Under the pieces are notes generated by a model. The model did not search any database. It was not told where the DNA came from and worked only from the letters and a program-made list of their open reading frames with translations. Shown in pieces: positions 8,994 to 19,186 of a DNA stretch of 38,557 bases. Both the position numbers and the translations under genes were made by a program. The stretch is from Corallococcus terminator (GTDB lineage Bacteria > Myxococcota > Myxococcia > Myxococcales > Myxococcaceae), in assembly GCF_003611635.1 (NCBI RefSeq), contig NZ_RAVZ01000049.1, positions 1 through 38,557 of the forward strand, written 5' to 3'. Position 1 is the stretch's first letter. Each line of letters begins with the position of its first letter.

Positions 8994-9875
8994 GTGCAGC
9001 AGGACTATCTCGATCGGCTCATCGCGCTGTCCCTGGACGAGGACCTTGGCGCGGCGGGGGACGTCACCTCGCTGGCGGTGGTCCCCGCCGATGCGGAGGG
9101 CAGTGGGGAGCTGGTCGCGAAGGAGCAGATGATCATCGCCGGCCTGGACGCCTTCGTCCGCGTCTTCCACATGGTGGACGCGGAAGTGGAGGTGGAGGTC
9201 CTCAAGCAGGACGGCAACGAAATCAAACCGAAGGTGGTCGCGGCGCGCGTCCACGGCAAGCTGCGTTCACTGCTCGCCGCCGAGCGCACCGCGCTCAACC
9301 TGGTGCAGCGCGCGGCCGGCATCGCGACGCTGGCCCAGCAGGCGATGACGTCCGTGCGGGGCTCGAAGCTGCGGGTGCTGGACACGCGCAAGACGCCTCC
9401 GGGCATGCGTGGGCTCGCGAAGCACGCGGTGCGCATGGGCGGGGCGTCCAACCACCGCTTCGGCCTCTTCGACGGCATCCTCATCAAGGACAACCACATC
9501 GCGGCGGTGGGCGGTGACATCACCGAAGCCATCCAGCGCGCGAAGTTGAACGGCCCCCGCCTGGTGAAGATCGAAGTGGAGGTCACCAACTTCAAGCAGC
9601 TCGCGGAGGCCATCGCCGCGGGCGCGGACGTCGTCATGTTGGACAACATGGACGACGCGCAGATCCGCGAAGCCGTGAAGCTGGCGGCCGGCCGGGTCCC
9701 CATCGAGGTCTCCGGCGGCGTCACGTTGGACCGGCTGCCCCGGCTGGCGAAGCTGGGCGTGGACTTCGTGTCGATGGGCGCGCTGACGCACTCGGCGCGG
9801 GCCATGGACCTGTCGCTGGAGATCCAGACGACGAAGAAGTCCCCGCGCAAGCCCCGTGCTGCGGCGCAGGGCTGA
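8994..9875 (+). CDS. nadC: Nicotinate-nucleotide pyrophosphorylase (quinolinate phosphoribosyltransferase)
   Basis: A 293-residue enzyme that converts quinolinate and PRPP to nicotinate mononucleotide in de novo NAD synthesis. Family motifs are intact: AERTALNLVQRAAGIAT, then DTRKTPPGMRGLAKHAV, then GASNHRFGLFDGILIKDNHI (substrate and PRPP contacts), and later IEVEVTN, VVMLDNM and EVSGGVTLD. The GTG at 8994 is preceded by TAGGAGG, which overlaps the valS stop, so it is almost certainly translated from the same message as valS. A strong hairpin at 9905-9942 follows. nadA and nadB are not in the window. Confidence 0.96.
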   Translation: MQQDYLDRLIALSLDEDLGAAGDVTSLAVVPADAEGSGELVAKEQMIIAGLDAFVRVFHMVDAEVEVEVLKQDGNEIKPKVVAARVHGKLRSLLAAERTALNLVQRAAGIATLAQQAMTSVRGSKLRVLDTRKTPPGMRGLAKHAVRMGGASNHRFGLFDGILIKDNHIAAVGGDITEAIQRAKLNGPRLVKIEVEVTNFKQLAEAIAAGADVVMLDNMDDAQIREAVKLAAGRVPIEVSGGVTLDRLPRLAKLGVDFVSMGALTHSARAMDLSLEIQTTKKSPRKPRAAAQG

Positions 9876-9904
9876 CGCGGCTCCTCATCCCGGCTGGAGA
9901 AGAT

Positions 9905-9942
9905 GGGCAGGGCGGGTCGGTGACAATCGACTCGACCTGCCC
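9905..9942 (+). terminator. Hairpin terminator after nadC
   Basis: Arms 9905-9919 and 9928-9942 pair over 15 positions, with 13 Watson-Crick pairs, one G-U pair and one mismatch, around an 8-base loop. It stands 30 bases after the nadC stop and is followed by ATTGTCGTTGTC, a weak T-rich tail. Confidence 0.7.
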
Positions 9943-10348
9943 ATTGTCGTTGTCAGCCGTGCGGTCTCGGTCCAGTCCCCTCTAGCCAGGGGCGTTCCGG
10001 ACAGTGCAGCGGAGGCGCACGGAGCTGGAAGGCGAGCGTGCTCGGCTGGCCGCGCACTCCCGGCATACTGGCAGTTGCCAGGGGCAAGCAGGATTCCCCA
10101 TCAAGGATTGAGGGAGTGACCGTTTGGTCTGCGGACCTGTGCGAATTGAGGTCCTGGCGCTCCCCGTCCAACCCCTACTGTTCCGAGCGAACCTCCAAAG
10201 GCTCAGGTCGACGTGTGCCCATCATGTTCAAAGTATTGTCAAATGGCTGGATTTCCATCATGACCCGCAAAGTGCCGAGCGGTTCATGCGGCTATCAGAT
10301 TTTGGTCCGTTCACGGCGTACCCGCTGATATTTGACTGAGGGGCAATC
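9943..10348. other. Gene-poor stretch with falling GC and possible gene remnants
   Basis: No convincing gene is seen. Composition changes toward the right: bases 10321-10380 contain 26 G or C of 60, well below the surrounding genes. A 71-codon open frame at 10124-10339 (TTG start) has low-GC codons and ends 9 bases before the next gene, but has no recognisable domain and no good ribosome site. A short plus-strand stretch around 10010-10060 reads RRRTELEGERARLAA and looks like a coding relic. A perfect inverted repeat, CTGGCAGTTGCCAG, lies at 10068-10081 and could be an operator. I infer an insertion scar or decayed genes. Confidence 0.4.
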
Positions 10349-10681
10349 GTGGATGAAATAAATCAGATTGCAGACGAATTTCTTCAGTGGTGGATTGATC
10401 CTCGAAGCCTTCCAGGGTTCTCCGGCCGGTTTGCTCCTGGATTTTCGTTTCGGATGGAGCCGGTGGGACTGGCTGACGAAGATGCCGTCTGGTTTGCAGA
10501 GCAAAAACTGCCGTGGTCAGGGGTAGAGGTGAAGGAACGGGTGATTGCGGGGGATGAAGCTGTTCTCGTGCTGGAAGGAGAAGACCCGGTGACGGCTCTT
10601 CGGCATCGGGTGAGCCTGAGAATTGTTGTTCAAGAAGGAAGGATTGCTTCCGTTCTTGAGACTTTTGAGGCCATCGAGTGA
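10349..10681 (+). CDS. Small NTF2/SnoaL-like protein of lower GC content
   Basis: A 110-residue cytoplasmic protein. The pattern of an N-terminal helix (DEINQIADEFLQWWI) followed by paired strands (GVEVKERVIAGDEAVLVLEG, HRVSLRIVVQEGRIASVLET) suggests the cone-shaped NTF2/SnoaL fold. That fold is used by small enzymes, by binding proteins and by several toxin-immunity proteins. The GTG at 10349 is preceded by GAGGGG with a 5-base gap. Base use is unlike the neighbours: the last 60 bases (10621-10680) hold only 26 G or C. This suggests recent acquisition. It converges on the phosphatase gene, with 26 bases between stops. The fold is inferred from pattern alone and no function can be assigned. 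Confidence 0.68.
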   Translation: MDEINQIADEFLQWWIDPRSLPGFSGRFAPGFSFRMEPVGLADEDAVWFAEQKLPWSGVEVKERVIAGDEAVLVLEGEDPVTALRHRVSLRIVVQEGRIASVLETFEAIE

Positions 10682-10707
10682 CCCGGTGGGCAAGGGTGAA
10701 GTAGCCT

Positions 10708-12336
10708 TCACCGGCTCCCGGTGAGGGCCTCCGCGCGTGGCTTGCCTTCCGCCGACGCAGGCATGCCCATCTCCAGCAGCGCGGACAGCGTGGGCGCCAC
10801 GTCCACCGGGTCGATCTCCTGGAAGTACATTCCAGGCTTCACACCCCGGCCTGAGAACACCACCGGCACCTGTGACTCGTAGGAGTAGGGCACCCCGTGG
10901 TTGGTTCCTCGCGGGTAGTCCGTCACCACCTGGAACGGCTTCGCCATGAAGAGCACGTCCCCGCTGCGCTCCGGGTAGTAGCCGCGCCGCAGCGGGGCCA
11001 CGAAGCCCGCGGTGTCCTGCGCCGTGTCCAGGTCATCCCGGGCCAGCGCGGTCACCGCGAAGGGCTGCTTCGCGAGCCACGCCGCCGCCGCGCGCCGGAC
11101 CGTGACGCCATCCACCTGGCCTGACTCCAGCGCCTTGCCCCCCAGGTACACGTCCAGGGCCACGATGCTCACCGTCACGTCGACCCCGAACTTCGTGCGC
11201 AGCTCCTTCGCCAGCGCCTTGGACACCTCCACGGGGTTGATGCGCGCCGCGGGGACGCCCGACGCGGCCCAGGCCTCCGGGATCTCCGCGCCCCCGTGGT
11301 CCGCCGACAGCGCGATGAGCAGGTTCGCCCGCCCTCCCGCCGCGCGCTCGGCGGCCGCGATGAGTTCGCCCAGCGCCTGATCCAGCCGCAGCAACGAGTC
11401 CTGCATCTCCCACGAATACGGACCGAAGGCGTGGAACGTCTCATCCGTGCCGCTGAAGCTCACCGCGAGCAGGTCGGGGATGCCGTCCTTGCCCAGGCCC
11501 TCGCCCTCCAGCGCCGCCTTGCCCGCCTGGACCAGCAGGTCATGCGAGAAGGGCGACACGGCGAAGGCCTTGTAGGACTGGGGGCCGGGCGCCGTGAGCC
11601 CGTTGCGCAGGGAATGGGGGAACGCGCGGCCCATGCCGTAGGCGTCGGGCTCCGCGGCGCGGTCATCCTCACCGACGTACTCCGCGCGCGGACGCAGCAG
11701 CTCCCACGTCCTGCCAAAGGACGCGTCCGCCAGCTTGCGCGCGTTGAGCGCCTGCACCCACGCGGGCACGGACTTCGCGTACCAGGTGCTCGTCACCATC
11801 TGCCCCGTGGCCCCGTCGAACCACCACGCCTGCCCCGTCCGTCCCGCGAGGGGAATGGCCGAGCGCGCCTTGAACGACAGCGCCACCACCTTGCCCCGTC
11901 CCTGCGTGGCCCCGAGCAGCCGGTCTGCCAGCGTCTCCGCCATCAGGTTCGCCGGACTGGCATCGGCCGTGGGGACGGTGACGCCCTCCAGGATTTGATG
12001 CGTCGGGTCCATGTAGACCTGCACGCTCTGGCCGGTCGCCCGGTCCTGGACGTCGTTGTCCACGATGCCGTGGCGCCAGGGGTTCGCGCCGGTGGCCAGC
12101 GTGGCATGACCCGGTGCGGTACGGGCCTTCGCGTAGGCATACCGGGCGTAGGGGTAGTACGCCCCCGTGTTGAGCAACTGTCCCAGACCGCCGGTGAGGC
12201 GCGGACGGTTGCGCAGGAGCAGGTCGCTGCCCAGCGCATCCACGCTGATGAACAGCGTGAGCTTCGGGGCCTTGGCCTGGGCGGGCAGGGCGGACAGGGC
12301 CGACAGCACGGCCAGGGTGGTGAGAAGACGCGACAT
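10708..12336 (-). CDS. Exported alkaline-phosphatase-superfamily phosphodiesterase/phosphatase
   Basis: A 542-residue secreted enzyme of the PafA/nucleotide-pyrophosphatase branch, which hydrolyses phosphate mono- or diesters with two metal ions. A signal peptide (about 1-21, ending ALPAQA) precedes the core. Metal and catalytic elements are visible: Asp33 in FISVDALGSD, the nucleophile region KARTAPGHATLATGANPWRH, the GTDETFHAFGP segment, LSADHGG, and GTNHGVPYSYESQVPVVF. The family is therefore probably active in the periplasm or outside the cell. The ATG at 12336 is chosen because it begins the signal peptide and GGAGAGG lies upstream; in-frame extension to 12441 would cover the divergent gene start. 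Substrate is unknown; phosphate scavenging is a reasonable guess. Confidence 0.9.
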   Translation of the reverse strand: MSRLLTTLAVLSALSALPAQAKAPKLTLFISVDALGSDLLLRNRPRLTGGLGQLLNTGAYYPYARYAYAKARTAPGHATLATGANPWRHGIVDNDVQDRATGQSVQVYMDPTHQILEGVTVPTADASPANLMAETLADRLLGATQGRGKVVALSFKARSAIPLAGRTGQAWWFDGATGQMVTSTWYAKSVPAWVQALNARKLADASFGRTWELLRPRAEYVGEDDRAAEPDAYGMGRAFPHSLRNGLTAPGPQSYKAFAVSPFSHDLLVQAGKAALEGEGLGKDGIPDLLAVSFSGTDETFHAFGPYSWEMQDSLLRLDQALGELIAAAERAAGGRANLLIALSADHGGAEIPEAWAASGVPAARINPVEVSKALAKELRTKFGVDVTVSIVALDVYLGGKALESGQVDGVTVRRAAAAWLAKQPFAVTALARDDLDTAQDTAGFVAPLRRGYYPERSGDVLFMAKPFQVVTDYPRGTNHGVPYSYESQVPVVFSGRGVKPGMYFQEIDPVDVAPTLSALLEMGMPASAEGKPRAEALTGSR

Positions 12337-12428
12337 GGTGGACAGCCTCTCCGGCCGGATGGTCAGAAGCAACCAACATGCATCCCCGCCGCTTGGACCC
12401 GTCACCCCGCCCTGATATGGGCGGCCCA

Positions 12429-12833
12429 ATGGTCGAGGCACGGCTGCGCGTCATCTACGGCGACACGGATCAGATGGGGGTCGTGTACTACGCGAACTAC
12501 TTCCGCTACTTCGAGTTCGCGCGCAGCGAGTTCTTCCGGGCCCGCGGTGGCAGCTACCGCGAGCTGGAGAGCACCGGCCTGCTGCTGCCCGTGGTGGAGG
12601 CTAGCGCCCACTACAAGGCCTCCGCGCGCTACGACGACCTGCTCGTCGTGCGCACCACGCTCAGCGAGTTGCGTCATGCGTCCCTCGTGTTCACCTACGA
12701 GTTGCTGCGCGACGGCGAATCCCCCACGCTCCTGTGCACCGGCCGCACGATGCACGCCTGCGTGGGGCGTGACGGCAAGCCCCGGCGCATGCCCGAAGCC
12801 ATCTCCCGACTGAAGGCCCTGGACGCCGGCTGA
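12429..12833 (+). CDS. YbgC-like acyl-CoA thioesterase (hot-dog fold)
   Basis: A 134-residue hot-dog thioesterase of the 4-hydroxybenzoyl-CoA/YbgC group, which hydrolyses acyl-CoA thioesters. The signature YGDTDQMGVVYYANYFRYFE is at about residues 10-29, with the catalytic Asp14 of the DxxG pattern. The His found in E. coli YbgC after VVY is Tyr here, a common variant. The remaining strands (YDDLLVVRTTLSEL, TLLCTGRTMHACV) fit the fold. Start 12429 is chosen because the conserved strand begins at once; in-frame ATGs at 12378 and 12417 would extend into the promoter region shared with the divergent phosphatase. It may share a message with glpX, 57 bases downstream. Confidence 0.9.
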   Translation: MVEARLRVIYGDTDQMGVVYYANYFRYFEFARSEFFRARGGSYRELESTGLLLPVVEASAHYKASARYDDLLVVRTTLSELRHASLVFTYELLRDGESPTLLCTGRTMHACVGRDGKPRRMPEAISRLKALDAG

Positions 12834-12890
12834 GCCCGGGCCCCTCTCCCTGATTCCCCATCCCGAATTTCCCGAACGAGGAGCACCACA

Positions 12891-13856
12891 ATGGATCGCA
12901 ACCTGGCAATGGAGGTCGTGCGCGTCACCGAGATGGCGGCCATCGCCTCCGCCCGCCTCATGGGCCGCGGCAACAAGAACGAGTCGGATCAGGTGGCCGT
13001 GGACGCGATGCGGCGCGCCTTCGACGCGCTGAACATCGACGGCACCGTCGTCATCGGCGAGGGCGAGCGCGACGAGGCGCCCATGCTCTACATCGGCGAG
13101 CGCGTGGGCCGCCGTGAGCCGGGCGCCCCGGAGGTCGACATCGCCCTGGACCCGCTGGAGGGCACGAACCTGTGTGCTTACGGCCGTCCGGGCTCCATCT
13201 CCGTCGTGGCCATGTCCAGCCACGGTGGCCTGCTCAACGCGCCCGACACGTACATGGAGAAGCTGGCCGTGGGGCCGCGCGCCAAGGGCGCCATCGACCT
13301 GACCAAGTCCCCCACGGAGAACCTGCGCGCCATCGCCGAGCGCATGAAGGTCTACGTGGAGGATTTGACCGTGATGACGCTCGACCGTGAGCGCCACGCC
13401 GACCTCATCAAGGAAGTCCGCGCCGCGGGCGCCCGCGTCCGGCTCATCGAGGACGGCGACGTGGCGGGTGCCATCGCCACCTGCTTCGAGGGCACCGGCG
13501 TGGACGTGCTGATGGGCATTGGCGGCGCGCCGGAGGGCGTCATCGCCGCGGCGGCCATCCGCGCCACCGGCGGCGACATGCAGGGCCGGCTGGTGCCGCG
13601 CAACCAGGGCGAAATCGAGCGCGCGAAGAAGATGGGCATCACCGACATCCACAAGATCTACTCCGCCGAGGAGCTGGCGAAGGGTGAGGTGATGTTCGCC
13701 GCGACGGGCGTCACCACCGGTGACTTCCTCAAGGGCGTGCGCTTCTTCGGCGGCGGCTGTGAGACGCACTCCGTCGTCATGCGCAGCAAGACGGGCACCG
13801 TCCGCTTCATCCAGTCCGTGCACAAGTTCGACAAGAAGCCGGGCTACGCGCTGTAG
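12891..13856 (+). CDS. glpX: Class II fructose-1,6-bisphosphatase
   Basis: A 321-residue GlpX-type phosphatase that removes phosphate from fructose-1,6-bisphosphate in gluconeogenesis. Conserved parts include the N-terminal RVTEMAAIASARLMGRGNKN, VVIGEGERDEAPMLYIGE (metal site), DIALDPLEGTNLC (substrate and metal site), and GIGGAPEGVIAAAAIRATGG. The ATG is preceded by GAGGAG with suitable spacing. Length is normal for the family. The downstream RatA/START-like gene follows after 27 bases. Confidence 0.96.
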   Translation: MDRNLAMEVVRVTEMAAIASARLMGRGNKNESDQVAVDAMRRAFDALNIDGTVVIGEGERDEAPMLYIGERVGRREPGAPEVDIALDPLEGTNLCAYGRPGSISVVAMSSHGGLLNAPDTYMEKLAVGPRAKGAIDLTKSPTENLRAIAERMKVYVEDLTVMTLDRERHADLIKEVRAAGARVRLIEDGDVAGAIATCFEGTGVDVLMGIGGAPEGVIAAAAIRATGGDMQGRLVPRNQGEIERAKKMGITDIHKIYSAEELAKGEVMFAATGVTTGDFLKGVRFFGGGCETHSVVMRSKTGTVRFIQSVHKFDKKPGYAL

Positions 13857-13883
13857 CCTTCCCTCTCACCCGGAGACACCCTC

Positions 13884-14309
13884 ATGGCCGGCGCCACGCG
13901 CACCATCACCATCAATGCCCCCGTCGAGAAGGTCTTCGACATCATCACCGACTACGATCGCTACGCGGAGTTCCTGTCGGAGGTGAAGAAGGTCTCCACC
14001 TCGCAGCGCCAGGGCAACATCGTCCAGGTCCACTACGAGGTCGATGTGGTGAAGACCATCCGCTACACCATCAAGGTCACCGAGGAGCGCCCCAAGCGCA
14101 TGTCCTGGACCTTCGTGAACGGCGAGGTCATGAAGGACAACAAGGGCAGTTGGACCCTGGAGCCCGAAGGCGAAGGCAAGACGCGCGCGACCTACAACGT
14201 GGAGATGGCGCTGGGCATGCTGGTCCCCAAGGCCATCGTCAACGGACTCGTGGACAACCAGCTCCCCAAGATGCTGGAGGCGTTCAAGCGCCGCGCTGAA
14301 TCGCTCTGA
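13884..14309 (+). CDS. RatA/SRPBCC (START-like) protein
   Basis: A 141-residue protein of the polyketide-cyclase/RatA/Coq10 branch of the SRPBCC superfamily, which binds hydrophobic ligands in a helix-grip cavity. The opening ATRTITINAPVEKVFDIITD and the following YDRYAEFLSEVKKV are typical, as is the long C-terminal helix (LPKMLEAFKRRAESL). The ATG follows CGGAGA. The family name RatA comes from an E. coli protein reported to affect ribosome assembly, but many members only carry lipid or quinone, and no specific ligand is implied here. Probably co-transcribed with glpX. A long hairpin ends the unit at 14341-14411. Confidence 0.86.
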   Translation: MAGATRTITINAPVEKVFDIITDYDRYAEFLSEVKKVSTSQRQGNIVQVHYEVDVVKTIRYTIKVTEERPKRMSWTFVNGEVMKDNKGSWTLEPEGEGKTRATYNVEMALGMLVPKAIVNGLVDNQLPKMLEAFKRRAESL

Positions 14310-14340
14310 AGTCCGTGAGCCTCTGACGGCTCGCGTCAAA

Positions 14341-14411
14341 GCCCGCCTGTCTGTCTGTTTCCCGGTACGACTTTCGTCGTGCAAGGGGCAGGGAGGCAGG
14401 CGGGCGCTTTT
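14341..14411 (+). terminator. Long two-part hairpin with T run after the glpX cluster
   Basis: The outer stem pairs 14341-14352 with 14394-14405 (12 pairs including one G-U) and includes the perfect arms GCCCGCCTG and CAGGCGGGC. Inside it a second small hairpin forms from ACGAC and GTCGT around 14367-14380. GCTTTTTGG follows the outer stem directly, giving the T tract expected of an intrinsic terminator. The size is larger than usual, so an RNA element cannot be excluded. Confidence 0.72.
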
Positions 14412-14711
14412 TGGCTGGGAACGTGCCGCGAATGCCCTCGAGGGTCACCTGAGACGGGTTGGGTTGCGGCGCGGCGCGGCCGCATTAGGATCAGGCAAAT
14501 TTTGAACGTCCGCTGGGTTTCCCATGACATCCGCGCCACGGTTGCCCTGGCCGGGATGTCGGGAGGTGGACGAGCAGCCATGCAGAATCATGGCGGCGCA
14601 CCCAGAAAGGAACCGGGGTTCTTAATTTGCATCAAAGGGAAGTGGAAGTGGTAAGGGGGCGGGACGGCGGGCGTACATCGGGGTACGTAGGCTGAGGGAG
14701 AGACCGAACCC
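14412..14711. other. Non-coding stretch upstream of the 57-residue protein
   Basis: About 300 bases without a credible gene. It contains two AT-richer patches (14490-14510 around GGCAAATTTTGAACG, and 14618-14634 around TTCTTAATTTGCATC) that could hold the promoter of the next gene, but no convincing paired -35/-10 boxes can be defined. A purine-rich run lies just before the small gene. Confidence 0.4.
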
Positions 14712-14885
14712 ATGCTCGACGCTTTCATTATCGAAGAGATCAAGCGCCGCGAGCGGCTCCGCCGCGAGGACTACGAGCGCCCGGTGGTGGAACTCCCACT
14801 GCCTGTTCCCGATGACCGTCCCCACCGGCGGACGGACACCGAGGAAGACAAGCCGTCACGAGGCGTCGTCGTCATCGACCTCTGA
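14712..14885 (+). CDS. Small charged protein, 57 residues
   Basis: A short gene starting MLDAFIIEEIKRRERLRR and ending GVVVIDL. The first 20 residues would form an amphipathic, strongly charged helix; the middle is proline-rich (VVELPLPVPDDRP), the rest acidic and basic mixed. GAGGGAGAG lies upstream of the ATG. It is bounded on both sides by strong hairpins, which argues for its own transcription unit. I recall similar MLDAFIIEEI proteins as conserved hypotheticals in myxobacteria but cannot verify that here. No function can be given. Confidence 0.7.
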   Translation: MLDAFIIEEIKRRERLRREDYERPVVELPLPVPDDRPHRRTDTEEDKPSRGVVVIDL

Positions 14886-14900
14886 GACGCACACCCATTC

Positions 14901-14974
14901 CCGTGGCCTTCCAGCCACGGCGTGTCCCGAAGCCCACGGTCAGGTCGCCCTCAGGGCGACCTTCCGCGGGCTTC
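14901..14974. terminator. Two hairpins between convergent genes (bidirectional terminator)
   Basis: A first hairpin pairs CCGTGGC (14901-14907) with GCCACGG (14914-14920). A second, stronger one nests a perfect 9-bp stem (14942-14950 with 14954-14962, loop TCA) inside outer arms GAAGCCC (14929-14935) and GGGCTTC (14968-14974). CTTCTTGCTT includes and follows the right arm. They lie between the stops of the small protein and the minus-strand DraG-like gene and could serve both. Confidence 0.68.
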
Positions 14975-15008
14975 TTGCTTGCGGGCCTGGGATGACGCCG
15001 CGCAGCAC

Positions 15009-16097
15009 CTAGCCCGGTGCCAGCAGCAGCAGGTGCCGGGGGTGGTACACTTCCCACATCACCGTTCCCTTCTGGTACGGGTTGTGGGGTTGGCACGCCA
15101 GGAGGACCTTCTGGCGCCACTCCTCGGGCAGCGCGCCCTCGCCGTGGAAGGCGCCCACCAGCGCTCCGGTGACGGCGGCGTGCAGCTCCGTGTCGCCGCC
15201 CCGGTGGATGACGTCCAGGAGCGCCGCCTGCGGCGTGGGCACGTGAATCAGCTCCCAGAACGCCAGCCGGAAGGCGGCCCGGACCGCGTTGTTGCCGGGG
15301 CGGTGCATGTGCAGCTCCGGACCATAGAGCTGCGGGTCCTTCTGGGCCGCCAGGGCCAGGTCCTCGCGCAGGAGCATGGAGGCGCGGGCCACCTCCTGGA
15401 CGAAGTCCGACTCCTGCCGTGCCAGGGCGGCGCCGGCCAGGGAGATGCCCGTCTCGGCGGCGGGCAGCAGGTCCTCCACCTTGAGGTTGGGGCCGCCCGT
15501 CACCGCCTTGGCGATGGCAGCGCACAGCCCGGCGCTGGCGAGCTGGCTGCGCGGGTCGAAGTGGGTGAGCGCGGTGTCCTCCATGGCCGCCTGCGCCAGG
15601 GCGAAGGGGTCCTTGGCCAGCAGGACGCCCAGGGGCACCACCCGGGCGAGGGCCCCGGCGTTCGCCACCCGGCGGAAGTTCTTCTGCCAGACGCGCTTGC
15701 CGGCCCCCCGGACGGCGTTGGCCAGCCCCGTGTCGCACTCCTCCAGGGCCTCCTTCATGGGGTTGCTGACCGCGAAGGCGTGTGGCTGCCAGGCCCGGTA
15801 GCGGCGCAGTGCGTCCGCCGCGTCGTAGCGCTTCATGTCGCGCAGGCTGAGCGTCAGCGCCACGGCGAGCTGGGTGGGTTCGCTCACCTGGCCCTTCTTC
15901 AGCTCATGGGGGCCGCCGCCGTGCAGGTCCTGGTAGGGGCCCACGGCGAGCTCGGGGAAGGCCGGCGCGTAGAAGGGGCGGCCCGCCGTGGGGATGGCCA
16001 GGGCGTTGCCCACGGCCATGCCCAGCAGGGCGCCCCGGGCACGCTGGCCGGGAAGCGGGTCCGGGCCCGTGGCGCGGCGCTTGGGAGGAGGAGGCAT
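15009..16097 (-). CDS. ADP-ribosylglycohydrolase-fold protein with degenerate metal sites
   Basis: A 362-residue all-helical protein of the DraG/ARH family, whose active members remove ADP-ribose from proteins using two divalent metals. The fold signature is visible in ARGALLGMAVGNALAIP, ARVVPLGVLLA and AAVTGALVGAFHGEG. The usual metal ligands are altered: the first-helix GD is GN (Asn31), the TDDT motif is SEPT (72-75), and the C-terminal GGDTDT is GGDTEL (300-305). It is probably a pseudoenzyme or has changed chemistry. The ATG at 16097 is used; an in-frame GTG at 16112 is equally possible and neither has a clear ribosome site. It is divergent from eno and stands alone. Confidence 0.83.
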   Translation of the reverse strand: MPPPPKRRATGPDPLPGQRARGALLGMAVGNALAIPTAGRPFYAPAFPELAVGPYQDLHGGGPHELKKGQVSEPTQLAVALTLSLRDMKRYDAADALRRYRAWQPHAFAVSNPMKEALEECDTGLANAVRGAGKRVWQKNFRRVANAGALARVVPLGVLLAKDPFALAQAAMEDTALTHFDPRSQLASAGLCAAIAKAVTGGPNLKVEDLLPAAETGISLAGAALARQESDFVQEVARASMLLREDLALAAQKDPQLYGPELHMHRPGNNAVRAAFRLAFWELIHVPTPQAALLDVIHRGGDTELHAAVTGALVGAFHGEGALPEEWRQKVLLACQPHNPYQKGTVMWEVYHPRHLLLLAPG

Positions 16098-16164
16098 TCG
16101 GCGGCTGGACACTGTAGCAGCCTGGAATGCGAGCGCGCTTGCCCGTTCCCGCCGTGCCTCATAG

Positions 16165-18266
<2,102 letters not shown>

Positions 18267-18268
18267 GG

Positions 18269-19186
18269 TTGGAGACACGCGGCTCCAGCCGAGCGCGTAG
18301 GGCGCTCTGGGTGTTGCTCGCGGCCGTGCTGTTGGGCGGCTGCGTGGGCACCCGGGCGTCCTCCTCCGGCCTGGAGACCGCGGGGGCCCTGCCGGAGTCT
18401 CCCGGCACCGGAAAGCCGCTGGCGTTCGCGCTGCGGCCTTCTCACGAAGAGCCGGAGCTGGTGTCCGTGCGCCACCGCGTGGCCGCGGGCGAGACGATGT
18501 ACCGCATCGCCAAGACGTACGGCATCACGGTGGAAGAGCTGTCCCTGGCCAACGGCATCAAGGACCCGAAGGAGCTGTCGGTGGGCCGGGAGCTGTTGAT
18601 TCCCGGCAGCGAGCGGCCGCAGTACGGAGACCCGGGTCCGCTGTCCGACGAGGAGCCGGAGCTGGTGCTGACGAAGCCGGGGCAGGCTCCGGTGTCCACG
18701 CCGCGCCGCTCCGTGCCGGCGGTGACGCGCAAGGAGGATCCGCCGCGCGCGCGGGTGGTGTCGGGGCGGCCGGGCGCGCCGTCGCGTCCGAAGCTGGCCA
18801 CGCAGGGGCTGCTCGATTGGCCGTTGCGCGGCGTGCTGTATGGCCGCTTCGGCAAGAAGGGCCGCGAGCCGCACGACGGCATCGACCTGGCGGCGCCCGC
18901 GGGCACGCCCATCAAGACGGCGCAGGCGGGCACGGTCCTCTACGCGGGCGAGCAGAAGGGCTATGGCCTCATCGTCATCGTGGAGCACTCGTCCACGTTG
19001 ATCACCCTGTACGCGCACAACCGCGACCTGCGCGTGCGCACGGGGCAGAAGGTGCGCCGTGAGCAAGTGATCGCCACGGTGGGCGAGTCCGGCCGCACGT
19101 CCGGCCCGCACGTGCACTTCGAGGTGCGCGTGGATGGCAAGCCGGTGGATCCGCTCGAATACCTGGGCGTGATGCCTCCGGCTTAA
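18269..19186 (+). CDS. LysM-M23 lipoprotein, NlpD-like murein hydrolase or activator
   Basis: A 305-residue envelope lipoprotein. A signal peptide with lipobox (LLAAVLLGGC) is followed by a LysM peptidoglycan-binding domain (about 65-112, HRVAAGETMYRIAKTYGITV) and a C-terminal LytM/M23 domain (about 185-300). The peptidase residues are present: His202 and Asp206 in PHDGIDL, LYAHN, and HVHFE. Unlike E. coli NlpD, which is degenerate and activates amidases, this protein may cleave peptidoglycan itself. The TTG at 18269 is the only start giving a proper signal peptide without overlapping surE, and AGG sits immediately before it, so translation may be coupled to surE. Its stop shares TTAA with the stop of the convergent panE-like gene. 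Confidence 0.9.
   Translation: METRGSSRARRALWVLLAAVLLGGCVGTRASSSGLETAGALPESPGTGKPLAFALRPSHEEPELVSVRHRVAAGETMYRIAKTYGITVEELSLANGIKDPKELSVGRELLIPGSERPQYGDPGPLSDEEPELVLTKPGQAPVSTPRRSVPAVTRKEDPPRARVVSGRPGAPSRPKLATQGLLDWPLRGVLYGRFGKKGREPHDGIDLAAPAGTPIKTAQAGTVLYAGEQKGYGLIVIVEHSSTLITLYAHNRDLRVRTGQKVRREQVIATVGESGRTSGPHVHFEVRVDGKPVDPLEYLGVMPPA

Noticed and set aside
10068-10081. CTGGCAGTTGCCAG inverted repeat as a sigma-54 or operator site
   Set aside because: Spacing does not fit a sigma-54 promoter (TGGC-N8-TTGC) and no gene starts close by; noted only as an unexplained repeat.
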